Part shown: positions 38,012 through 50,381 of the stretch, piece after piece
Numbering within the stretch: position 1 is the stretch's first letter
How the letters are laid out: every line of letters starts with the position of its first letter
From: Enterobacter sp. RHBSTW-00994
Lineage (GTDB): Bacteria > Pseudomonadota > Gammaproteobacteria > Enterobacterales > Enterobacteriaceae
Direction: 5' to 3'
Assembly: GCF_013782625.1 (NCBI RefSeq)
Contig: NZ_CP056199.1
Location: 2,746,588-2,810,587 of the forward strand
DNA: 64,000 nt
The notes under the pieces: model-generated
What the model was told of the DNA's origin: nothing
Seen by the model: only the letters and a program-made list of their open reading frames with translations
Database searches by the model: none
Made by a program: the position numbers and the translations under genes

Positions 38012-39454
38012 ATGTCCAGAAGGCTTCGCAGAACCAAGATCGTAACCACCTTAGGCCCGGCAACCGATCGCGATAATAATCTTGAAAAGATTATTGCCGC
38101 CGGCGCAAACGTGGTGCGTATGAACTTCTCTCACGGTACACCGGAAGATCATAAATTACGTGCAGATAAAGTGCGCGAAATTGCGGCAAAACTGGGCCGC
38201 CATATCGCTATTCTCGGCGACCTGCAAGGGCCGAAAATTCGCGTATCAACCTTCAAAGAAGGTAAAGTATTCCTCAATATCGGCGACAAATTCCTGCTGG
38301 ATGCCAACCTGAGTAAAGGCGAAGGTGATAAAGAGAAAGTCGGTATCGACTATAAAGGCTTGCCTGCTGACGTCGTTCCTGGCGACATTCTGCTGCTTGA
38401 CGACGGTCGCGTTCAGTTGAAAGTTCTGGAAGTTCAGGGGATGAAAGTGTTCACCGAAGTCACTGTCGGCGGACCACTGTCTAACAACAAAGGCATCAAC
38501 AAACTTGGTGGTGGCCTGTCAGCCGAAGCGCTGACCGATAAAGACAAAGCTGACATCATTACTGCGGCGCAAATTGGCGTGGACTACCTGGCGGTCTCCT
38601 TCCCACGTTGTGGCGAAGATCTGAACTATGCACGCCGTCTGGCTCGCGATGCAGGTTGTGATGCGAAAATTGTTGCTAAAGTCGAACGTGCTGAAGCGGT
38701 CTGCAATCAGGATGCCATGGACGATGTGATTCTGGCCTCTGATGTTGTGATGGTTGCCCGTGGCGACCTGGGTGTAGAAATTGGTGACCCGGAACTGGTC
38801 GGCATCCAGAAGGCGCTCATCCGCCGTGCACGCCAGTTGAACCGTTCAGTCATCACGGCAACCCAGATGATGGAGTCCATGATCACCAACCCGATGCCAA
38901 CCCGTGCAGAAGTTATGGATGTGGCAAACGCCGTGCTGGATGGTACGGATGCCGTCATGTTATCTGCTGAAACGGCAGCGGGCCAGTATCCGGCCGAGAC
39001 CGTAGCGGCTATGGCGCGTGTGTGCCTGGGTGCTGAAAAAATCCCAAGTATCAACGTTTCTAAACACCGTCTGGACGTACAGTTCGATAACGTGGAAGAA
39101 GCCATCTCCATGTCTGCAATGTATGCAGCGAACCATCTGAAAGGCGTCACAGCAATCATCACCATGACCGAATCTGGCCGTACCGCACTGATGACATCCC
39201 GTATCAGCTCCGGATTGCCTATTTTCGCCATGTCTCGCCATGAGCGAACGCTGAACCTGACGGCACTGTATCGCGGTGTGACACCGGTTTACTTCGATAG
39301 CACCAACGATGGCGTTATCGCGGCTACCGATGCCGTAAACCTGCTGCGTGATAAAGGGTATTTGGTCTCTGGCGATATCGTCATTGTGACTCAAGGTGAT
39401 GTGATGAGCACTATCGGCTCAACCAACACCACGCGCGTAATGACCGTCGAATAA
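38012..39454 (+). CDS. pykA: Pyruvate kinase II
   Basis: PykA converts phosphoenolpyruvate and ADP to pyruvate and ATP. ATG 38012 after GGAG gives 480 residues, [20 protein letters not shown]. Motifs [16 protein letters not shown], the catalytic Lys in [12 protein letters not shown], and [11 protein letters not shown] are present. Length and ends agree with the AMP-activated type II enzyme. Confidence 0.98.
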   Translation: MSRRLRRTKIVTTLGPATDRDNNLEKIIAAGANVVRMNFSHGTPEDHKLRADKVREIAAKLGRHIAILGDLQGPKIRVSTFKEGKVFLNIGDKFLLDANLSKGEGDKEKVGIDYKGLPADVVPGDILLLDDGRVQLKVLEVQGMKVFTEVTVGGPLSNNKGINKLGGGLSAEALTDKDKADIITAAQIGVDYLAVSFPRCGEDLNYARRLARDAGCDAKIVAKVERAEAVCNQDAMDDVILASDVVMVARGDLGVEIGDPELVGIQKALIRRARQLNRSVITATQMMESMITNPMPTRAEVMDVANAVLDGTDAVMLSAETAAGQYPAETVAAMARVCLGAEKIPSINVSKHRLDVQFDNVEEAISMSAMYAANHLKGVTAIITMTESGRTALMTSRISSGLPIFAMSRHERTLNLTALYRGVTPVYFDSTNDGVIAATDAVNLLRDKGYLVSGDIVIVTQGDVMSTIGSTNTTRVMTVE

Positions 39455-39468
39455 TAAAGGCGGGATGT

Positions 39469-39508
39469 ACGAGCCCCTCACCTTTTCAGGGCGAGGGGCT
39501 TTTTTATT
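39469..39508. terminator. Terminator between pykA and lpxM
   Basis: The stem AGCCCCTC/GAGGGGCT encloses ACCTTTTCAGGGC and is followed by a run of T. It ends at the stop codon of convergent lpxM. Confidence 0.88.
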
Positions 39509-40475
39509 TCTTTGGGAATAATTCTTTGCGCTTGTAGGGCTCTTTTTCGCCCGGTTTGCGCGTTTTGAGTAGCTTCAGTATCCACGTGTACTGTTCGGTA
39601 TGCGGCCCCACCAAAATTTCCACTTCTTCATTCATACGACGCGCAATGGTGTGATCGTCAGCGTTCAGCAAATCATCCATAGGTGGACGAACCTCAATGC
39701 TTAAGCGGTGCGTTTTACCATCGTAGACAGGAAAAAGCGGGATCACGCGCGCCCGGCACACTTTCATCAAGCGACCAATAGCAGGCAAGGTTGCTTTATA
39801 GGTGGCAAAGAAGTCCACAAACTCGCTGTGTTCCGCACCGTGGTCCTGATCCGGTAAATAGTAGCCCCAGTACCCCTGACGCACGGACTGAATAAACGGT
39901 TTGATACCGTCGTTACGCGCATGCAGGCGCCCACCAAAGCGTCGACGTACCGTATTCCACACGTAATCGAAGATTTTATTCCCCTGATTATGGAACATGG
40001 CCGCCATCTTCTGCCCCTGGGCAGCCATCAGCATCGCAGGGATATCCACGCCCCAACCGTGTGGCACTAAAAAGATCACTTTTTCATCATTGCGCCGCAT
40101 TTCTTCAATGATTTCCAGCCCTTTCCAGTCAACGCGCGAGAGGATTTTTTCAGGCCCACGTAACGCCAGTTCCCCCATCATCGCCATCGCCTGAGGCGCG
40201 GTGGTAAACATGGCATCGATGATCGCCTCACGCTCGGCATCACTTTTGTCAGGGAAGCAATAATACAGGTTGATTTGCGCACGGCGGCGGGCACTTTTAC
40301 CCATCCGCCCCGCCAAAAGACCTATTTTACCGAGGAGAGGATCACGCACAGAGGCAGGTAACAAAGCAATACCTGCAAACGCATACACACCAAGCCAGGC
40401 TCCCCAGTTGCGCGGATGACGAAATGACGGCTCAAACTCAGGAATATATTCACTGTTATTTTTTTTTGTTTCCAT
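39504..40475 (-). CDS. lpxM: Lipid A myristoyltransferase LpxM (MsbB)
   Basis: LpxM adds the secondary myristate to lipid A at the inner membrane. ATG 40475 (METKKNNSEYIPEF) gives 323 residues as in E. coli. The HX4D acyltransferase motif is present as HGWGVD, followed by conserved MAAMFHNQGNKIFDYVWNTVR. An N-terminal membrane helix lies near 25-45. Confidence 0.97.
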   Translation of the reverse strand: METKKNNSEYIPEFEPSFRHPRNWGAWLGVYAFAGIALLPASVRDPLLGKIGLLAGRMGKSARRRAQINLYYCFPDKSDAEREAIIDAMFTTAPQAMAMMGELALRGPEKILSRVDWKGLEIIEEMRRNDEKVIFLVPHGWGVDIPAMLMAAQGQKMAAMFHNQGNKIFDYVWNTVRRRFGGRLHARNDGIKPFIQSVRQGYWGYYLPDQDHGAEHSEFVDFFATYKATLPAIGRLMKVCRARVIPLFPVYDGKTHRLSIEVRPPMDDLLNADDHTIARRMNEEVEILVGPHTEQYTWILKLLKTRKPGEKEPYKRKELFPKK

Positions 40476-40554
40476 GCTGGTTCCAGGGTCTGGTGACGCA
40501 GAAATTAAGAATAATGAGATAGTGTAGCGAGGCAGGCTACTTCGTACAAAAGAA

Positions 40555-40582
40555 AAAGCCGGCGCACGGTGCGCCGGCCTTA
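40555..40582 (-). terminator. Terminator of mepM
   Basis: The perfect stem GGCCGGCGCAC/GTGCGCCGGC on the minus strand is followed by TTTTTCTTTT, just upstream of lpxM. Confidence 0.88.
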
Positions 40583-40594
40583 ACAAACGAGGAC

Positions 40595-41914
40595 TTAATC
40601 AAAACGCAGTTGCGGTGCGACCTCTTTTACCTGCGCCAGGTAGTCCGTGCGATCTTTCCCGGTCAGCCCCTCAGTGCGCGGCAGTTTCGCCGTCAGCGGG
40701 TTCACTGCCTGCTGGTTGATCCACACTTCATAATGCAGATGTGGACCGGTAGAACGTCCAGTGTTACCCGAAAGGGCAATACGATCGCCGCGTTTCACTT
40801 TCTGCCCTGGCTGTACCAGCAATTTACGCAGATGCATGTAGCGAGTGGTGTAGGTGCGTCCGTGGCGAACAGCCACATAATACCCGGCAGCGCCACTGCG
40901 TTTAGCCATCACGACTTCACCGTCACCGACAGCCAGCACTGGCGTACCCTGTGGCATCGCAAAGTCGACACCACGGTGTGGAGCAACTCGCCCTGTCACC
41001 GGGTTCAGGCGACGCGGGTTAAAGTTAGACGAGACGCGGAATTGCTTGGACGTCGGGAAACGCAGGAAGCCTTTCGCAAGCCCTGTACCGTTGCGGTCGT
41101 AGAACTTACCATCTTCAGCACGAATGGCGTAGTAATCCTTACCATCAGAACGCAGACGCACACCGACCAGTTGGCTCTGCTCACGCTTACCGTCAAGCAT
41201 TTCGCGGGACATCAGCACCGAGAACTCATCACCTTTTTTGAGTTTCCTGAAATCCATCTGCCACTGCATGGCCCTGATCACAGAACTGATCTCCGCACTG
41301 GTGAGACCAGCATCACGTGCACTGGCCACAAAGCTTGCACCGACTGTTCCTTTCAGGACGTTATTAACCCAATCGCCTTGCTGAACTTCACTGCTCATTT
41401 TGAAACCGTTTTCAGTACGATCGTAGGTACGGGTTTCGCGACGAGAGACTTCCCACGTCAGGCGCTGTAAATCACCATCCGCAGTCAGTGTCCATGAAAG
41501 TTGCTGACCAATCTTCAGGTTTCGAATGTCTTTATCTGCTGCCGCAAGCTGGCTGATATCACCCATATCAATGCCATACTGATTAAGAATGCTACTGAGC
41601 GTATCGCCTGTGGAGACGACATATTCATGCATACCCGCTTCAGACGAGGTTTTATCGTCTAACTCATCTTGCGGGATGGCTTCGTCTTCCTGTGCAGCCT
41701 GATCGATCGGTTCACTGGCTTCTGGTAACAAAGAACGGATCTCGTTCTTCTCAAGTTCGATGGTTTTAACGATAGGGGCAGAATGTGGATGGTACACATA
41801 GGGCCGCCAGACGGCGACCGCTAAGGTAAGTACAGTAAGCGACCCCAGCATGACGCGGTGGGGTCGTGGCATGTTATTAAATGCCAGAGCGACAGAGCGG
41901 GCTATCTGTTGCAC
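40595..41914 (-). CDS. mepM: Murein DD-endopeptidase MepM
   Basis: MepM cleaves D-Ala-meso-DAP crosslinks to allow wall growth. The 439-residue protein has an N-terminal membrane anchor, a LysM domain (YVVSTGDTLSSILNQYG) and a C-terminal M23 domain with zinc ligands in HRGVDF and GPHLHYEV. It lies 15 bp after znuA on the same strand. Confidence 0.97.
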   Translation of the reverse strand: MQQIARSVALAFNNMPRPHRVMLGSLTVLTLAVAVWRPYVYHPHSAPIVKTIELEKNEIRSLLPEASEPIDQAAQEDEAIPQDELDDKTSSEAGMHEYVVSTGDTLSSILNQYGIDMGDISQLAAADKDIRNLKIGQQLSWTLTADGDLQRLTWEVSRRETRTYDRTENGFKMSSEVQQGDWVNNVLKGTVGASFVASARDAGLTSAEISSVIRAMQWQMDFRKLKKGDEFSVLMSREMLDGKREQSQLVGVRLRSDGKDYYAIRAEDGKFYDRNGTGLAKGFLRFPTSKQFRVSSNFNPRRLNPVTGRVAPHRGVDFAMPQGTPVLAVGDGEVVMAKRSGAAGYYVAVRHGRTYTTRYMHLRKLLVQPGQKVKRGDRIALSGNTGRSTGPHLHYEVWINQQAVNPLTAKLPRTEGLTGKDRTDYLAQVKEVAPQLRFD

Positions 41915-41929
41915 GTATTCACTTCCTCG

Positions 41930-42874
41930 TTAATCTCCTTTCAGGCAGCTCGCATACTGGTTCGCCAGTTGGCTGAGAAACTGTGAATAGCTCTCTTTGC
42001 CCAACTTAACAGGGGTTCCAAGCGGGTCCAGGGTTCCCATGCGCACGGAAGTTCCCCTGGCCACGGCTTCCACGACCGCTGGCCTGAACTGTGGCTCAGC
42101 AAAAACGCACGTCGCTTTTTGCTCAACCAACTGTGTTCTGATCTCATGTAAACGCTGCGCACCGGGCTGAATTTCAGGATTGACGGTGAAGTGACCAAGC
42201 GGGGTCAAGCCGTAGTGTTTTTCGTAGTAGCCATAGGCGTCATGAAAAACGAAATATCCTTTACCTTTCAATGGTGCGAGCTCGTTACCAACCTGCTTAT
42301 CGGTTGCGGCTAATTGTGCCTCAAAATCCTTCAGGTTGGCGTCAAGTCTGGCTCGACTTTGCGGCATAAGTTCCACTAATTTGTCGTGGATTGCAACCGC
42401 CGAGAGCCGCGCTATCTCTGGCGAAAGCCAAAGATGCATGTTGTACTCGCCATGATGGTGATGGTCGTCACCTTTTTCGCCTGTGGCATGGTCATGGTCA
42501 TGTTCGTCACCATCGTCATCAGCCCCTTTCATGAGCAACGGTTTCACACCTGGCAGCTCAGCAATAGTTACCTGTTTTTGCGCAGGAACCTGCTTGGCCG
42601 ACTTTTGCATGAAGGCTTCCATCTCAGGGCCAATCCATACAACTAAGTCCGCGTTCTGTAAGCGTTTTACATCCGAAGGACGCAGAGAGTAATCATGTTC
42701 TGAAGCCCCATCAGGCAGTAAGACTTGTGTCTCCGTTACCCCGTCCGCAATGGCTGAGGCAATGAATCCTAATGGCTTAAGCGAAGCGACAACGGCGGCG
42801 TTAACATCTTGTGCTGTTGTACCCCAAAGGGCAGCGGATAATGCTGCGAAAAGAAGCGTATTTTTATGTAACAT
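41930..42874 (-). CDS. znuA: Periplasmic zinc-binding protein ZnuA
   Basis: ZnuA delivers Zn2+ to the ZnuBC transporter. ATG 42874 ([18 protein letters not shown]) begins a signal peptide; the frame continues upstream through the Zur site, so longer starts are rejected. The 314-residue protein has the cluster A-I metal-binding fold with a His/Asp-rich loop ([18 protein letters not shown], about residues 118-140). Confidence 0.96.
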   Translation of the reverse strand: MLHKNTLLFAALSAALWGTTAQDVNAAVVASLKPLGFIASAIADGVTETQVLLPDGASEHDYSLRPSDVKRLQNADLVVWIGPEMEAFMQKSAKQVPAQKQVTIAELPGVKPLLMKGADDDGDEHDHDHATGEKGDDHHHHGEYNMHLWLSPEIARLSAVAIHDKLVELMPQSRARLDANLKDFEAQLAATDKQVGNELAPLKGKGYFVFHDAYGYYEKHYGLTPLGHFTVNPEIQPGAQRLHEIRTQLVEQKATCVFAEPQFRPAVVEAVARGTSVRMGTLDPLGTPVKLGKESYSQFLSQLANQYASCLKGD

Positions 42875-42904
42875 AATGCGACTAATCATCGTAATGAATG
42901 CGTG

Positions 42905-42925
42905 GAATGTGATATTATAACATTC
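42905..42925. promoter_or_regulatory. Zur box between znuA and znuC
   Basis: The 21 bases at 42905-42925 form GAATGTGATAT-TATAACATTC, a near match to the E. coli Zur site (GAAATGTTATANTATAACATTTC). It lies in the divergent promoter region and would repress both arms in high zinc. Confidence 0.88.
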
Positions 42926-42951
42926 GATGACTTCTGCAAGCTTAAATTGAC

Positions 42952-43707
42952 ATGACGACTTTGGTTTCTCTCGAAAATATTTCGGTGTCATTCGGTCAGC
43001 GCCGCGTCCTCTCTGACGTCTCGCTGGATCTGAAACCCGGCAAAATTTTAACGCTGCTTGGCCCTAATGGGGCAGGTAAATCGACACTGGTGCGCGTGGT
43101 TCTTGGGCTGGTAACACCTGACACGGGTGTTATCAAGCGCGATGGCAAGTTACGCATTGGCTACGTGCCGCAAAAATTACACCTGGATGCGACCCTGCCG
43201 CTAACGGTCAGCCGTTTTCTGCGGTTGCGCCCCGGTACGCGTAAAGATGACGTGCTTCCCGCGTTAAAACGTGTTCAGGCAGGACATCTGATGGATGCCC
43301 CCCTACAGAAGCTTTCGGGTGGCGAAACACAGCGAGTGTTACTCGCGCGGGCACTGTTGAGCCAGCCCCAGTTGCTGGTACTTGATGAACCGACTCAAGG
43401 GGTTGACGTCAACGGCCAGGTTGCGCTGTACGATTTAATCGACCAACTGCGGCGTGAACTTGATTGTGCGGTACTGATGGTCTCTCACGATCTGCATCTG
43501 GTGATGGCAAAAACAGATGAAGTTCTGTGCCTTAACCACCATATTTGCTGCTCTGGCACGCCAGAAGTGGTCTCAATGCATCCTGAATTTATCTCTATGT
43601 TCGGCTCCCGTGGGGCCGAACAGTTGGGTATTTATCGTCATAACCATAATCACCGCCATGATTTGCAAGGACGAATTGTGCTGCGTCGGGGCAATGGACA
43701 CTCATGA
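42952..43707 (+). CDS. znuC: Zinc ABC transporter ATPase ZnuC
   Basis: The 251-residue ATPase has Walker A GPNGAGKS (near 37), signature LSGGE, Walker [13 protein letters not shown] and switch His in MVSHDLH. A His-rich tail (HNHNHRHD) is typical for ZnuC. It overlaps znuB by 4 bp. Confidence 0.97.
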   Translation: MTTLVSLENISVSFGQRRVLSDVSLDLKPGKILTLLGPNGAGKSTLVRVVLGLVTPDTGVIKRDGKLRIGYVPQKLHLDATLPLTVSRFLRLRPGTRKDDVLPALKRVQAGHLMDAPLQKLSGGETQRVLLARALLSQPQLLVLDEPTQGVDVNGQVALYDLIDQLRRELDCAVLMVSHDLHLVMAKTDEVLCLNHHICCSGTPEVVSMHPEFISMFGSRGAEQLGIYRHNHNHRHDLQGRIVLRRGNGHS

Positions 43708-44489
43708 TTGAACTGTTACTTCCCGGCTGGCTGGCCGGAATTATGCTGGCCTGCGCGGCTGGACCGTTAGGCTCTTTTGTCGTCTGGCGCAGAATGTCCT
43801 ACTTTGGTGATACCTTAGCCCACGCTTCTCTGCTCGGTGTGGCCTTTGGCCTGCTGTTGGATGTAAATCCTTTCTACGCCGTCATTGTTGTAACTCTGCT
43901 GCTGGCTGCAGGTCTGGTGTGGCTTGAAAAACGCCCTCACCTCGCAATTGATACGCTGCTTGGCATCATGGCACACAGTGCCCTCTCACTGGGTCTGGTG
44001 GTGGTCAGTCTGATGTCTAACATCCGCGTCGATCTGATGGCCTACCTGTTCGGCGACCTGTTGGCTGTCACACCAGAAGACCTGATCTCCATCGCCATTG
44101 GTGTTGTTGTGGTACTGGGCATTTTATTCTGGCAGTGGCGCAATTTGCTGGCGATGACCGTTAGCCCGGATCTCGCGTTTGTCGATGGTGTTAAACTGCA
44201 GCGCGTGAAACTACTGCTGATGCTGGTCACGGCGTTAACCATTGGTGTGGCAATGAAGTTTGTTGGTGCATTGATTATTACATCTCTGCTGATCATCCCT
44301 GCGGCAACAGCGCGTCGCTTTGCCAGAACACCGGAGCAAATGGCGGGAGTCGCGGTCATTATCGGTATGATTGCGGTCACTGGGGGGTTAACCTTCTCGG
44401 CGTTCTACGATACGCCAGCGGGCCCGTCAGTGGTGCTGTCCGCGGCGCTGCTGTTTATTCTGAGTATGATGAAGAAAACCGCAAGTTAA
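43704..44489 (+). CDS. znuB: Zinc ABC transporter permease ZnuB
   Basis: The 261-residue protein has about seven to eight membrane helices of the ABC-3 permease family ([15 protein letters not shown] and [19 protein letters not shown]). ATG 43704 lies inside the znuC end, so translation is coupled. Confidence 0.97.
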   Translation: MIELLLPGWLAGIMLACAAGPLGSFVVWRRMSYFGDTLAHASLLGVAFGLLLDVNPFYAVIVVTLLLAAGLVWLEKRPHLAIDTLLGIMAHSALSLGLVVVSLMSNIRVDLMAYLFGDLLAVTPEDLISIAIGVVVVLGILFWQWRNLLAMTVSPDLAFVDGVKLQRVKLLLMLVTALTIGVAMKFVGALIITSLLIIPAATARRFARTPEQMAGVAVIIGMIAVTGGLTFSAFYDTPAGPSVVLSAALLFILSMMKKTAS

Positions 44490-44514
44490 GCTGGAGGGCG
44501 ATGAGATGCCCTCA

Positions 44515-44535
44515 CCCTCTCCCGCCGGGAGAGGG
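44515..44535. repeat. GC-rich hairpin repeat between znuB and ruvB
   Basis: CCCTCTCCCG and CGGGAGAGGG are perfect complements around one base. With the preceding CCCTCA this resembles a widespread enterobacterial intergenic hairpin; a relative lies at 53966-54008. It separates convergent genes and may act as a terminator. Confidence 0.55.
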
Positions 44536-44544
44536 AAGCGTCAG

Positions 44545-45558
<1,014 letters not shown>

Positions 45559-45563
45559 TTACC

Positions 45564-46175
45564 TCACAATGCGGCGCGCAGCGCTTCGCGGATCAGGGTT
45601 TCACTGCTGGCATCCGGTTTGGCAACCTTGCTGACCATACGGCTGGCTTCCTGAGGCTTGTAGCCCAGTGCCACCAGTGCAGCAACCGCTTCCTGTTCAG
45701 CATCATCAGATGCCGGAGAATCAGGAGAGGTCAGCACCAGATCGGCTGCCGGCGTAAAGAGATCGCCATGCAGACCTTTAAAGCGATCTTTCATTTCGAC
45801 AATCAGACGTTCCGCCGTCTTTTTCCCGATACCAGGAAGTTTAATCAATGCCACAGGATCTTCACGCTCAACGGCGTTAACAAACTGCTGAGCCGACATG
45901 CCGGATAAAATCGCCAGCGCCAGTTTCGGCCCCACGCCATTGGTTTTAATCAGTTCACGGAACAGGGTGCGTTCCTGTTTATTGTTAAACCCATACAACA
46001 GTTGTGCATCTTCACGCACGACAAAATGGGTGAAAACAATGGCTTCTTTTCCGGCATCAGGAAGCTCATAGAAACAGGTCATTGGCATGTGTACTTCATA
46101 GCCCACGCCTCCCGTTTCAAGCAGTACTAACGGGGGTTGTTTTTCAATGATGATGCCTCTGAGTCTGCCTATCAC
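45564..46175 (-). CDS. ruvA: Holliday junction DNA-binding protein RuvA
   Basis: RuvA is 203 residues: an OB domain ([15 protein letters not shown]), helix-hairpin-helix region ([17 protein letters not shown] and [16 protein letters not shown]) and a C-terminal RuvB-binding domain ([20 protein letters not shown]). It heads ruvAB, separated from ruvC by an ERIC element instead of the K-12 gene yebB. Confidence 0.98.
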   Translation of the reverse strand: MIGRLRGIIIEKQPPLVLLETGGVGYEVHMPMTCFYELPDAGKEAIVFTHFVVREDAQLLYGFNNKQERTLFRELIKTNGVGPKLALAILSGMSAQQFVNAVEREDPVALIKLPGIGKKTAERLIVEMKDRFKGLHGDLFTPAADLVLTSPDSPASDDAEQEAVAALVALGYKPQEASRMVSKVAKPDASSETLIREALRAAL

Positions 46176-46202
46176 ATGACGCTCCTGCGTTCTGGAAGAA
46201 GT

Positions 46203-46329
46203 TATGCCCTAAATAATTCGAGTTGCAGGAAGGCTGCAAGGGAGTAAATCCCCAGGAGCGAACACCCGTAAGTGACTGGGGTGAGCGAGTGCAGCCAACG
46301 CTCATGCAACTTGAAGTATGACGAGTATA
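46203..46329. repeat. ERIC element, full length
   Basis: The 127-bp unit contains the diagnostic ERIC core: AATCCCCAGGAGC and AAGTGACTGGGGTGAGCG. It has inverted ends (TAATTCGAGTTGCA near the left, TGCAACTTGAAGTATGACGAGTATA at the right). It sits between ruvC and ruvA, so it is transcribed into RNA if the genes read through. Confidence 0.93.
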
Positions 46330-46368
46330 ATAAAAAAAGGCTGGATAAACATCCAGCCTGATTTGTTA

Positions 46369-46890
46369 TTATCGTAACCTGCCTCGTGCCAGATTGAGCC
46401 GCGACTCACTCATCTGCATCGCATTTTGGCTGACATGGCAGTGAGTTATCGCAATTGCCAGCGCATCGGCGGCATCAGCCTGTGGGTTAGCCGGCAGCTT
46501 CAGCAAGGTGCGCACCATGTGCTGTACCTGACTTTTCTCTGCACTACCAATCCCCACGACCGTCTGCTTCACCTGACGTGCGGCATATTCGAACACCGGA
46601 AGATCCTGGTTCACTGCCGCGACAATCGCCACCCCACGAGCCTGACCCAGTTTCAGCGCCGAATCGGCGTTTTTCGCCATAAAGACCTGCTCAATGGCAA
46701 AATAGTCTGGCTGAAACTGAGTAATGATTTCCGACACACCTGCATAAATGAGCTTCAGCCGTGACGGCAAATCATCGACTTTGGTGCGAATACAACCACT
46801 ACCAAGGTAGGTTAGCTGGCGTCCAACCTGACGGATGACGCCATAGCCAGTGACGCGTGAGCCAGGGTCAATCCCGAGGATTATCGACAT
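46369..46890 (-). CDS. ruvC: Holliday junction endonuclease RuvC
   Basis: RuvC resolves Holliday junctions. The 173-residue nuclease has acidic catalytic residues in [20 protein letters not shown] and [14 protein letters not shown] 46890 is preferred to the adjacent GTG one codon upstream, with GGAG about 10 bases before. Confidence 0.97.
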   Translation of the reverse strand: MSIILGIDPGSRVTGYGVIRQVGRQLTYLGSGCIRTKVDDLPSRLKLIYAGVSEIITQFQPDYFAIEQVFMAKNADSALKLGQARGVAIVAAVNQDLPVFEYAARQVKQTVVGIGSAEKSQVQHMVRTLLKLPANPQADAADALAIAITHCHVSQNAMQMSESRLNLARGRLR

Positions 46891-46915
46891 CACGCGTCTC
46901 CTGTAAACGGTTCAT

Positions 46916-46993
46916 GCACCCTATATAATTCGAGCGCCAGGAAGGTAAGCGAACGCAAACAACGCACCTGTCGCCTGAAGTATGACGGGTATA
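46916..46993. repeat. Internally deleted ERIC element
   Basis: About 78 bp carry ERIC ends (TATATAATTCGAG...CAGGAAGG at the left; CGCCTGAAGTATGACGGGTATA at the right) without the central CCCCAGGAGC/GTGACTGGGG core. It lies between yebC and ruvC. Confidence 0.75.
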
Positions 46994-47001
46994 CGCTCTC
47001 A

Positions 47002-47742
47002 TCAGAGAGTCGCCGCAACCTCATCCGAGATTTCACCGTTGTGATACACTTCCTGCACGTCGTCGCAGTCTTCAAGCATGTCGATCAGACGCAGCAGTTT
47101 TGGCGCAGTCTCTGCATCCATATCCGCTTTGGTTGACGGAATCATCGAGACTTCTGCGTTATCCGCTTTCAGACCAGCAGCTTCCAGCGCATCACGTACA
47201 GCGCCCATCTCTTCCCATGCGGTATAAACGTCAATCGCACCGTCGTCGAAGGTTACAACGTCTTCAGCACCGGCTTCCAGCGCCGCTTCCATGATCACAT
47301 CTTCGTCGCCTTTCTCGAAGGAGATGACGCCTTTTTTGCTGAACAGGTAAGCAACTGAACCATCAGTTCCCAGATTACCGCCGGTTTTGGTGAACGCATG
47401 ACGCACTTCCGCAACGGTACGGTTACGGTTGTCAGACAAGCATTCAACCATCACTGCAGTACCGCCAGGGCCGTAACCTTCATAAATGATGGTTTCCATG
47501 TTCGCGTCGTCATCACCGCCAACACCACGCGCAATAGCACGGTTCAGGGTGTCACGCGTCATGTTGTTAGACAGCGCTTTATCAATCGCTGCACGCAGAC
47601 GTGGGTTTGAAGCGGCATCGCCGCCACCCAGACGCGCTGCGGTTACCAGCTCACGAATGATTTTAGTAAAAATTTTACCGCGTTTAGCATCCTGTGCCGC
47701 TTTGCGGTGTTTGGTGTTGGCCCACTTACTATGACCTGCCAT
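47002..47742 (-). CDS. yebC: YebC/TACO1-family protein
   Basis: The 246-residue protein starts at ATG 47742 ([23 protein letters not shown]), after AGGAAC. YebC-family proteins bind ribosomes or DNA: recent work links them to relief of stalling at proline runs, older work to transcription. It stands in the nudB-yebC-ruvC order. An in-frame upstream extension would read into an ERIC-like repeat and is rejected. Confidence 0.96.
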   Translation of the reverse strand: MAGHSKWANTKHRKAAQDAKRGKIFTKIIRELVTAARLGGGDAASNPRLRAAIDKALSNNMTRDTLNRAIARGVGGDDDANMETIIYEGYGPGGTAVMVECLSDNRNRTVAEVRHAFTKTGGNLGTDGSVAYLFSKKGVISFEKGDEDVIMEAALEAGAEDVVTFDDGAIDVYTAWEEMGAVRDALEAAGLKADNAEVSMIPSTKADMDAETAPKLLRLIDMLEDCDDVQEVYHNGEISDEVAATL

Positions 47743-47758
47743 AAAAAGTTCCTCAAAA

Positions 47759-47878
47759 ATTATCCTTCGCCTTTCAGCTACCGGGTGCGTTGGCTGCGCC
47801 CGCTCATACCGGTCACTTACCAACGTAAGCGTCTGGTGATTCGCGACCTTGCCGCCTTCCTGGTAACTGAAATGCCTG
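47759..47878. repeat. Diverged ERIC element between nudB and yebC
   Basis: Read on the minus strand, the interval contains CAGGAAGGCGGCAAGG, GGTAAGTGACCGG, ATGAGCGGGCGCAGCCAACGC and an imperfect tail, aligning with ERIC over nearly its whole length but with many changes. The central palindrome survives in altered form. Confidence 0.75.
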
Positions 47879-47882
47879 GAAA

Positions 47883-48326
47883 TTAATTAACATTAATTAC
47901 AAATTCTTCAATCGCCTGCCGATTGCTCCACGACTTGGTCAGTGCGGCGGCATCCGCCGCATCTACCCAGCGGTAGGTCAAATGTTCAGTGAACACGATC
48001 TCCCGTTCGTGGGGAAGCGCAAGACAGAACCAGGATTCCGTATTACGGTCGATGCCCGGCGCATAGCGATGGCGTAAATGGCTAAAAATTTCAAACTCCA
48101 CCGTGCGCTGACAGTCCTTCAGGGTCAGTTGCTCAAGAGCAACATCGATAGTGACCTCTTCCTTTACTTCACGCACGGCAGCCTGCAATGCGGTTTCCCC
48201 CTCTTCCAGACTGCCGGTAACCGACTGCCAAAAATCAGGGTCATCGCATCGCTGCAACATCAGCACCCGTTTCGTGTCCTGGGCATAGATAACGACTAAG
48301 ACAGAAATGGGGCGCTTATATTGCAT
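47883..48326 (-). CDS. nudB: Dihydroneopterin triphosphate pyrophosphatase NudB
   Basis: NudB removes pyrophosphate from dihydroneopterin triphosphate in folate synthesis. The 147-residue protein has a complete Nudix box ([21 protein letters not shown]). It is one base from aspS, in an operon. Confidence 0.96.
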   Translation of the reverse strand: MQYKRPISVLVVIYAQDTKRVLMLQRCDDPDFWQSVTGSLEEGETALQAAVREVKEEVTIDVALEQLTLKDCQRTVEFEIFSHLRHRYAPGIDRNTESWFCLALPHEREIVFTEHLTYRWVDAADAAALTKSWSNRQAIEEFVINVN

Positions 48327-48327
48327 A

Positions 48328-50115
48328 TTATTCGTTCTCCGAAATCTCTTTTGACACTTTCGGCAAAACCTGGATGCCCAGTTCAGTCAGAGAGGCCGGG
48401 TTAGCAAAGCTCGGCGCTTCAGTCATCAGACACGCCGCTGCTGTGGTTTTCGGGAAGGCAATAACATCACGAATGTTGTCAGTGCCGGTCAGCAGCATGG
48501 TCAGGCGATCAAGACCAAACGCCAGACCTGCGTGCGGCGGCGTACCGTATTTCAGCGCATCCAGCAGGAAGCCAAACTTCTCACGCTGTTCTGTCTCGTT
48601 GATACCCAAAATACCAAACACCGTCTGCTGCATTTCACCGCTGTGAATACGCACGGAACCGCCACCCACTTCGTAGCCGTTGATGACCATGTCATAGGCG
48701 TTAGCTACCGCATCTTCCGGAGCAGCTTTCAGTTCAGCAGCCGTCATGTCTTTCGGTGAGGTGAATGGGTGGTGCATTGCAGTCAAACCACCTTCGCCGT
48801 CTTCTTCAAACATTGGGAAGTCGATAACCCAGAGCGGAGCCCATTTGGTTTCGTCGGTCAGGTTGAGGTCTTTACCCAGTTTCAGACGCAGTGCGCCCAT
48901 CGCATCGGCAACGACTTTCTTGTTGTCTGCGCCGAAGAAGATCATGTCGCCGTCTTGCGCACCAGTGCGCTCAAGGATCGCTTCCACGATTTCCACATTC
49001 AGGAATTTCGCGACCGGGCTGGTAATACCGTCCAGACCTTTTGCTCGCTCGGTCACCTTAATGTAGGCCAGGCCTTTCGCGCCGTAGATCTTGATGAAGT
49101 TGCCGTAGTCGTCAATCTGTTTACGGCTAAGAGCTGCACCACTCGGTACACGCAGAGCAGCAACACGGCCTTTTGGATCGTTAGCCGGGCCAGAAAATAC
49201 CGCGAACTCGACGGATTTTACCAGGTCAGCCACGTCCACAAGCTCCATTGGGTTACGCAGGTCTGGTTTGTCTGAGCCGTAACGACGCTCCGCTTCAGCA
49301 AAGGTCATGATTGGGAAATCACCCAGCTCTACACCTTTCACGTCGTTCCACAGTCCGCGCACCAGCGCTTCCATCACTTCACGCACCTGTTCGGCAGTCA
49401 TGAAGGAGGTTTCTACGTCGATCTGGGTAAATTCTGGCTGACGGTCAGCACGCAGGTCTTCGTCACGGAAGCATTTTACGATCTGATAGTAGCGATCAAA
49501 ACCGGACATCATCAGCAACTGTTTGAACAGCTGTGGAGACTGTGGCAACGCATAGAATTTGCCTTTATGAACGCGGGACGGGACCAGGTAATCGCGCGCG
49601 CCTTCTGGCGTGGCTTTGGTCAGCATCGGGGTTTCGATGTCGAGGAAACCGTGATCATCCATAAAGCGGCGCACCAGGCTGGTGATTTTCGCGCGTGTTT
49701 TCAGACGCTGAGCCATTTCTGGGCGACGCAGATCCAGATAACGGTATTTCAGGCGAGCTTCTTCCGTATTGACGTGGTTTGAGTCAAGCGGCAGCGCTTC
49801 TGCGCGGTTGATGATCGTCAGATCGGAGGCCAGTACTTCGATTGCGCCAGTCGCCATTTCAGCGTTGATGTTCTTCTCATCACGCGCGCGCACCGTACCG
49901 GTCACCTGGATGCAGAATTCATTACGCAGTTCAGAAGCCAGCTTCAATGCATCCGCGCGATCCGGATCGAAGAACACCTGAACGATACCTTCACGGTCGC
50001 GCATATCGATGAAAATAAGGCTACCAAGATCACGACGACGGTTGACCCAACCACACAAGGTAACTTGCTGTCCGACATGGGACTGACGCAGCTGCCCGCA
50101 ATATTCTGTACGCAT
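48328..50115 (-). CDS. aspS: Aspartyl-tRNA synthetase
   Basis: AspS charges tRNA-Asp. The 595-residue class II enzyme has an N-terminal OB anticodon-binding domain, a catalytic core with motif 2 [18 protein letters not shown], the bacterial GAD insertion, and motif 3 [13 protein letters not shown]. It is slightly longer at the C-terminus than the 590-residue E. coli enzyme. Confidence 0.98.
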   Translation of the reverse strand: MRTEYCGQLRQSHVGQQVTLCGWVNRRRDLGSLIFIDMRDREGIVQVFFDPDRADALKLASELRNEFCIQVTGTVRARDEKNINAEMATGAIEVLASDLTIINRAEALPLDSNHVNTEEARLKYRYLDLRRPEMAQRLKTRAKITSLVRRFMDDHGFLDIETPMLTKATPEGARDYLVPSRVHKGKFYALPQSPQLFKQLLMMSGFDRYYQIVKCFRDEDLRADRQPEFTQIDVETSFMTAEQVREVMEALVRGLWNDVKGVELGDFPIMTFAEAERRYGSDKPDLRNPMELVDVADLVKSVEFAVFSGPANDPKGRVAALRVPSGAALSRKQIDDYGNFIKIYGAKGLAYIKVTERAKGLDGITSPVAKFLNVEIVEAILERTGAQDGDMIFFGADNKKVVADAMGALRLKLGKDLNLTDETKWAPLWVIDFPMFEEDGEGGLTAMHHPFTSPKDMTAAELKAAPEDAVANAYDMVINGYEVGGGSVRIHSGEMQQTVFGILGINETEQREKFGFLLDALKYGTPPHAGLAFGLDRLTMLLTGTDNIRDVIAFPKTTAAACLMTEAPSFANPASLTELGIQVLPKVSKEISENE

Positions 50116-50381
50116 GAGATATCCCTTAATTAGCCGCAGGCTGATTGTCGCCTCTGTTCCAGGCTACTTTTGTCGCAGCTTTAACTGTATGTCACCACTG
50201 GGTGAAAAAAGGCGGCTATTATACTGAAAATTCCGCCATACGATAAGAGAGAAGCGCGCCTGACGCACGTTTGCTGCACTCTTATTGCGCATTCTCACAA
50301 AAATTAACAAAATTATCCGATCTTCATCCCCCCTTTACGTCGTAAGGTGTGGCCAAAGCGATTCATTTTACTGGAGTAACC

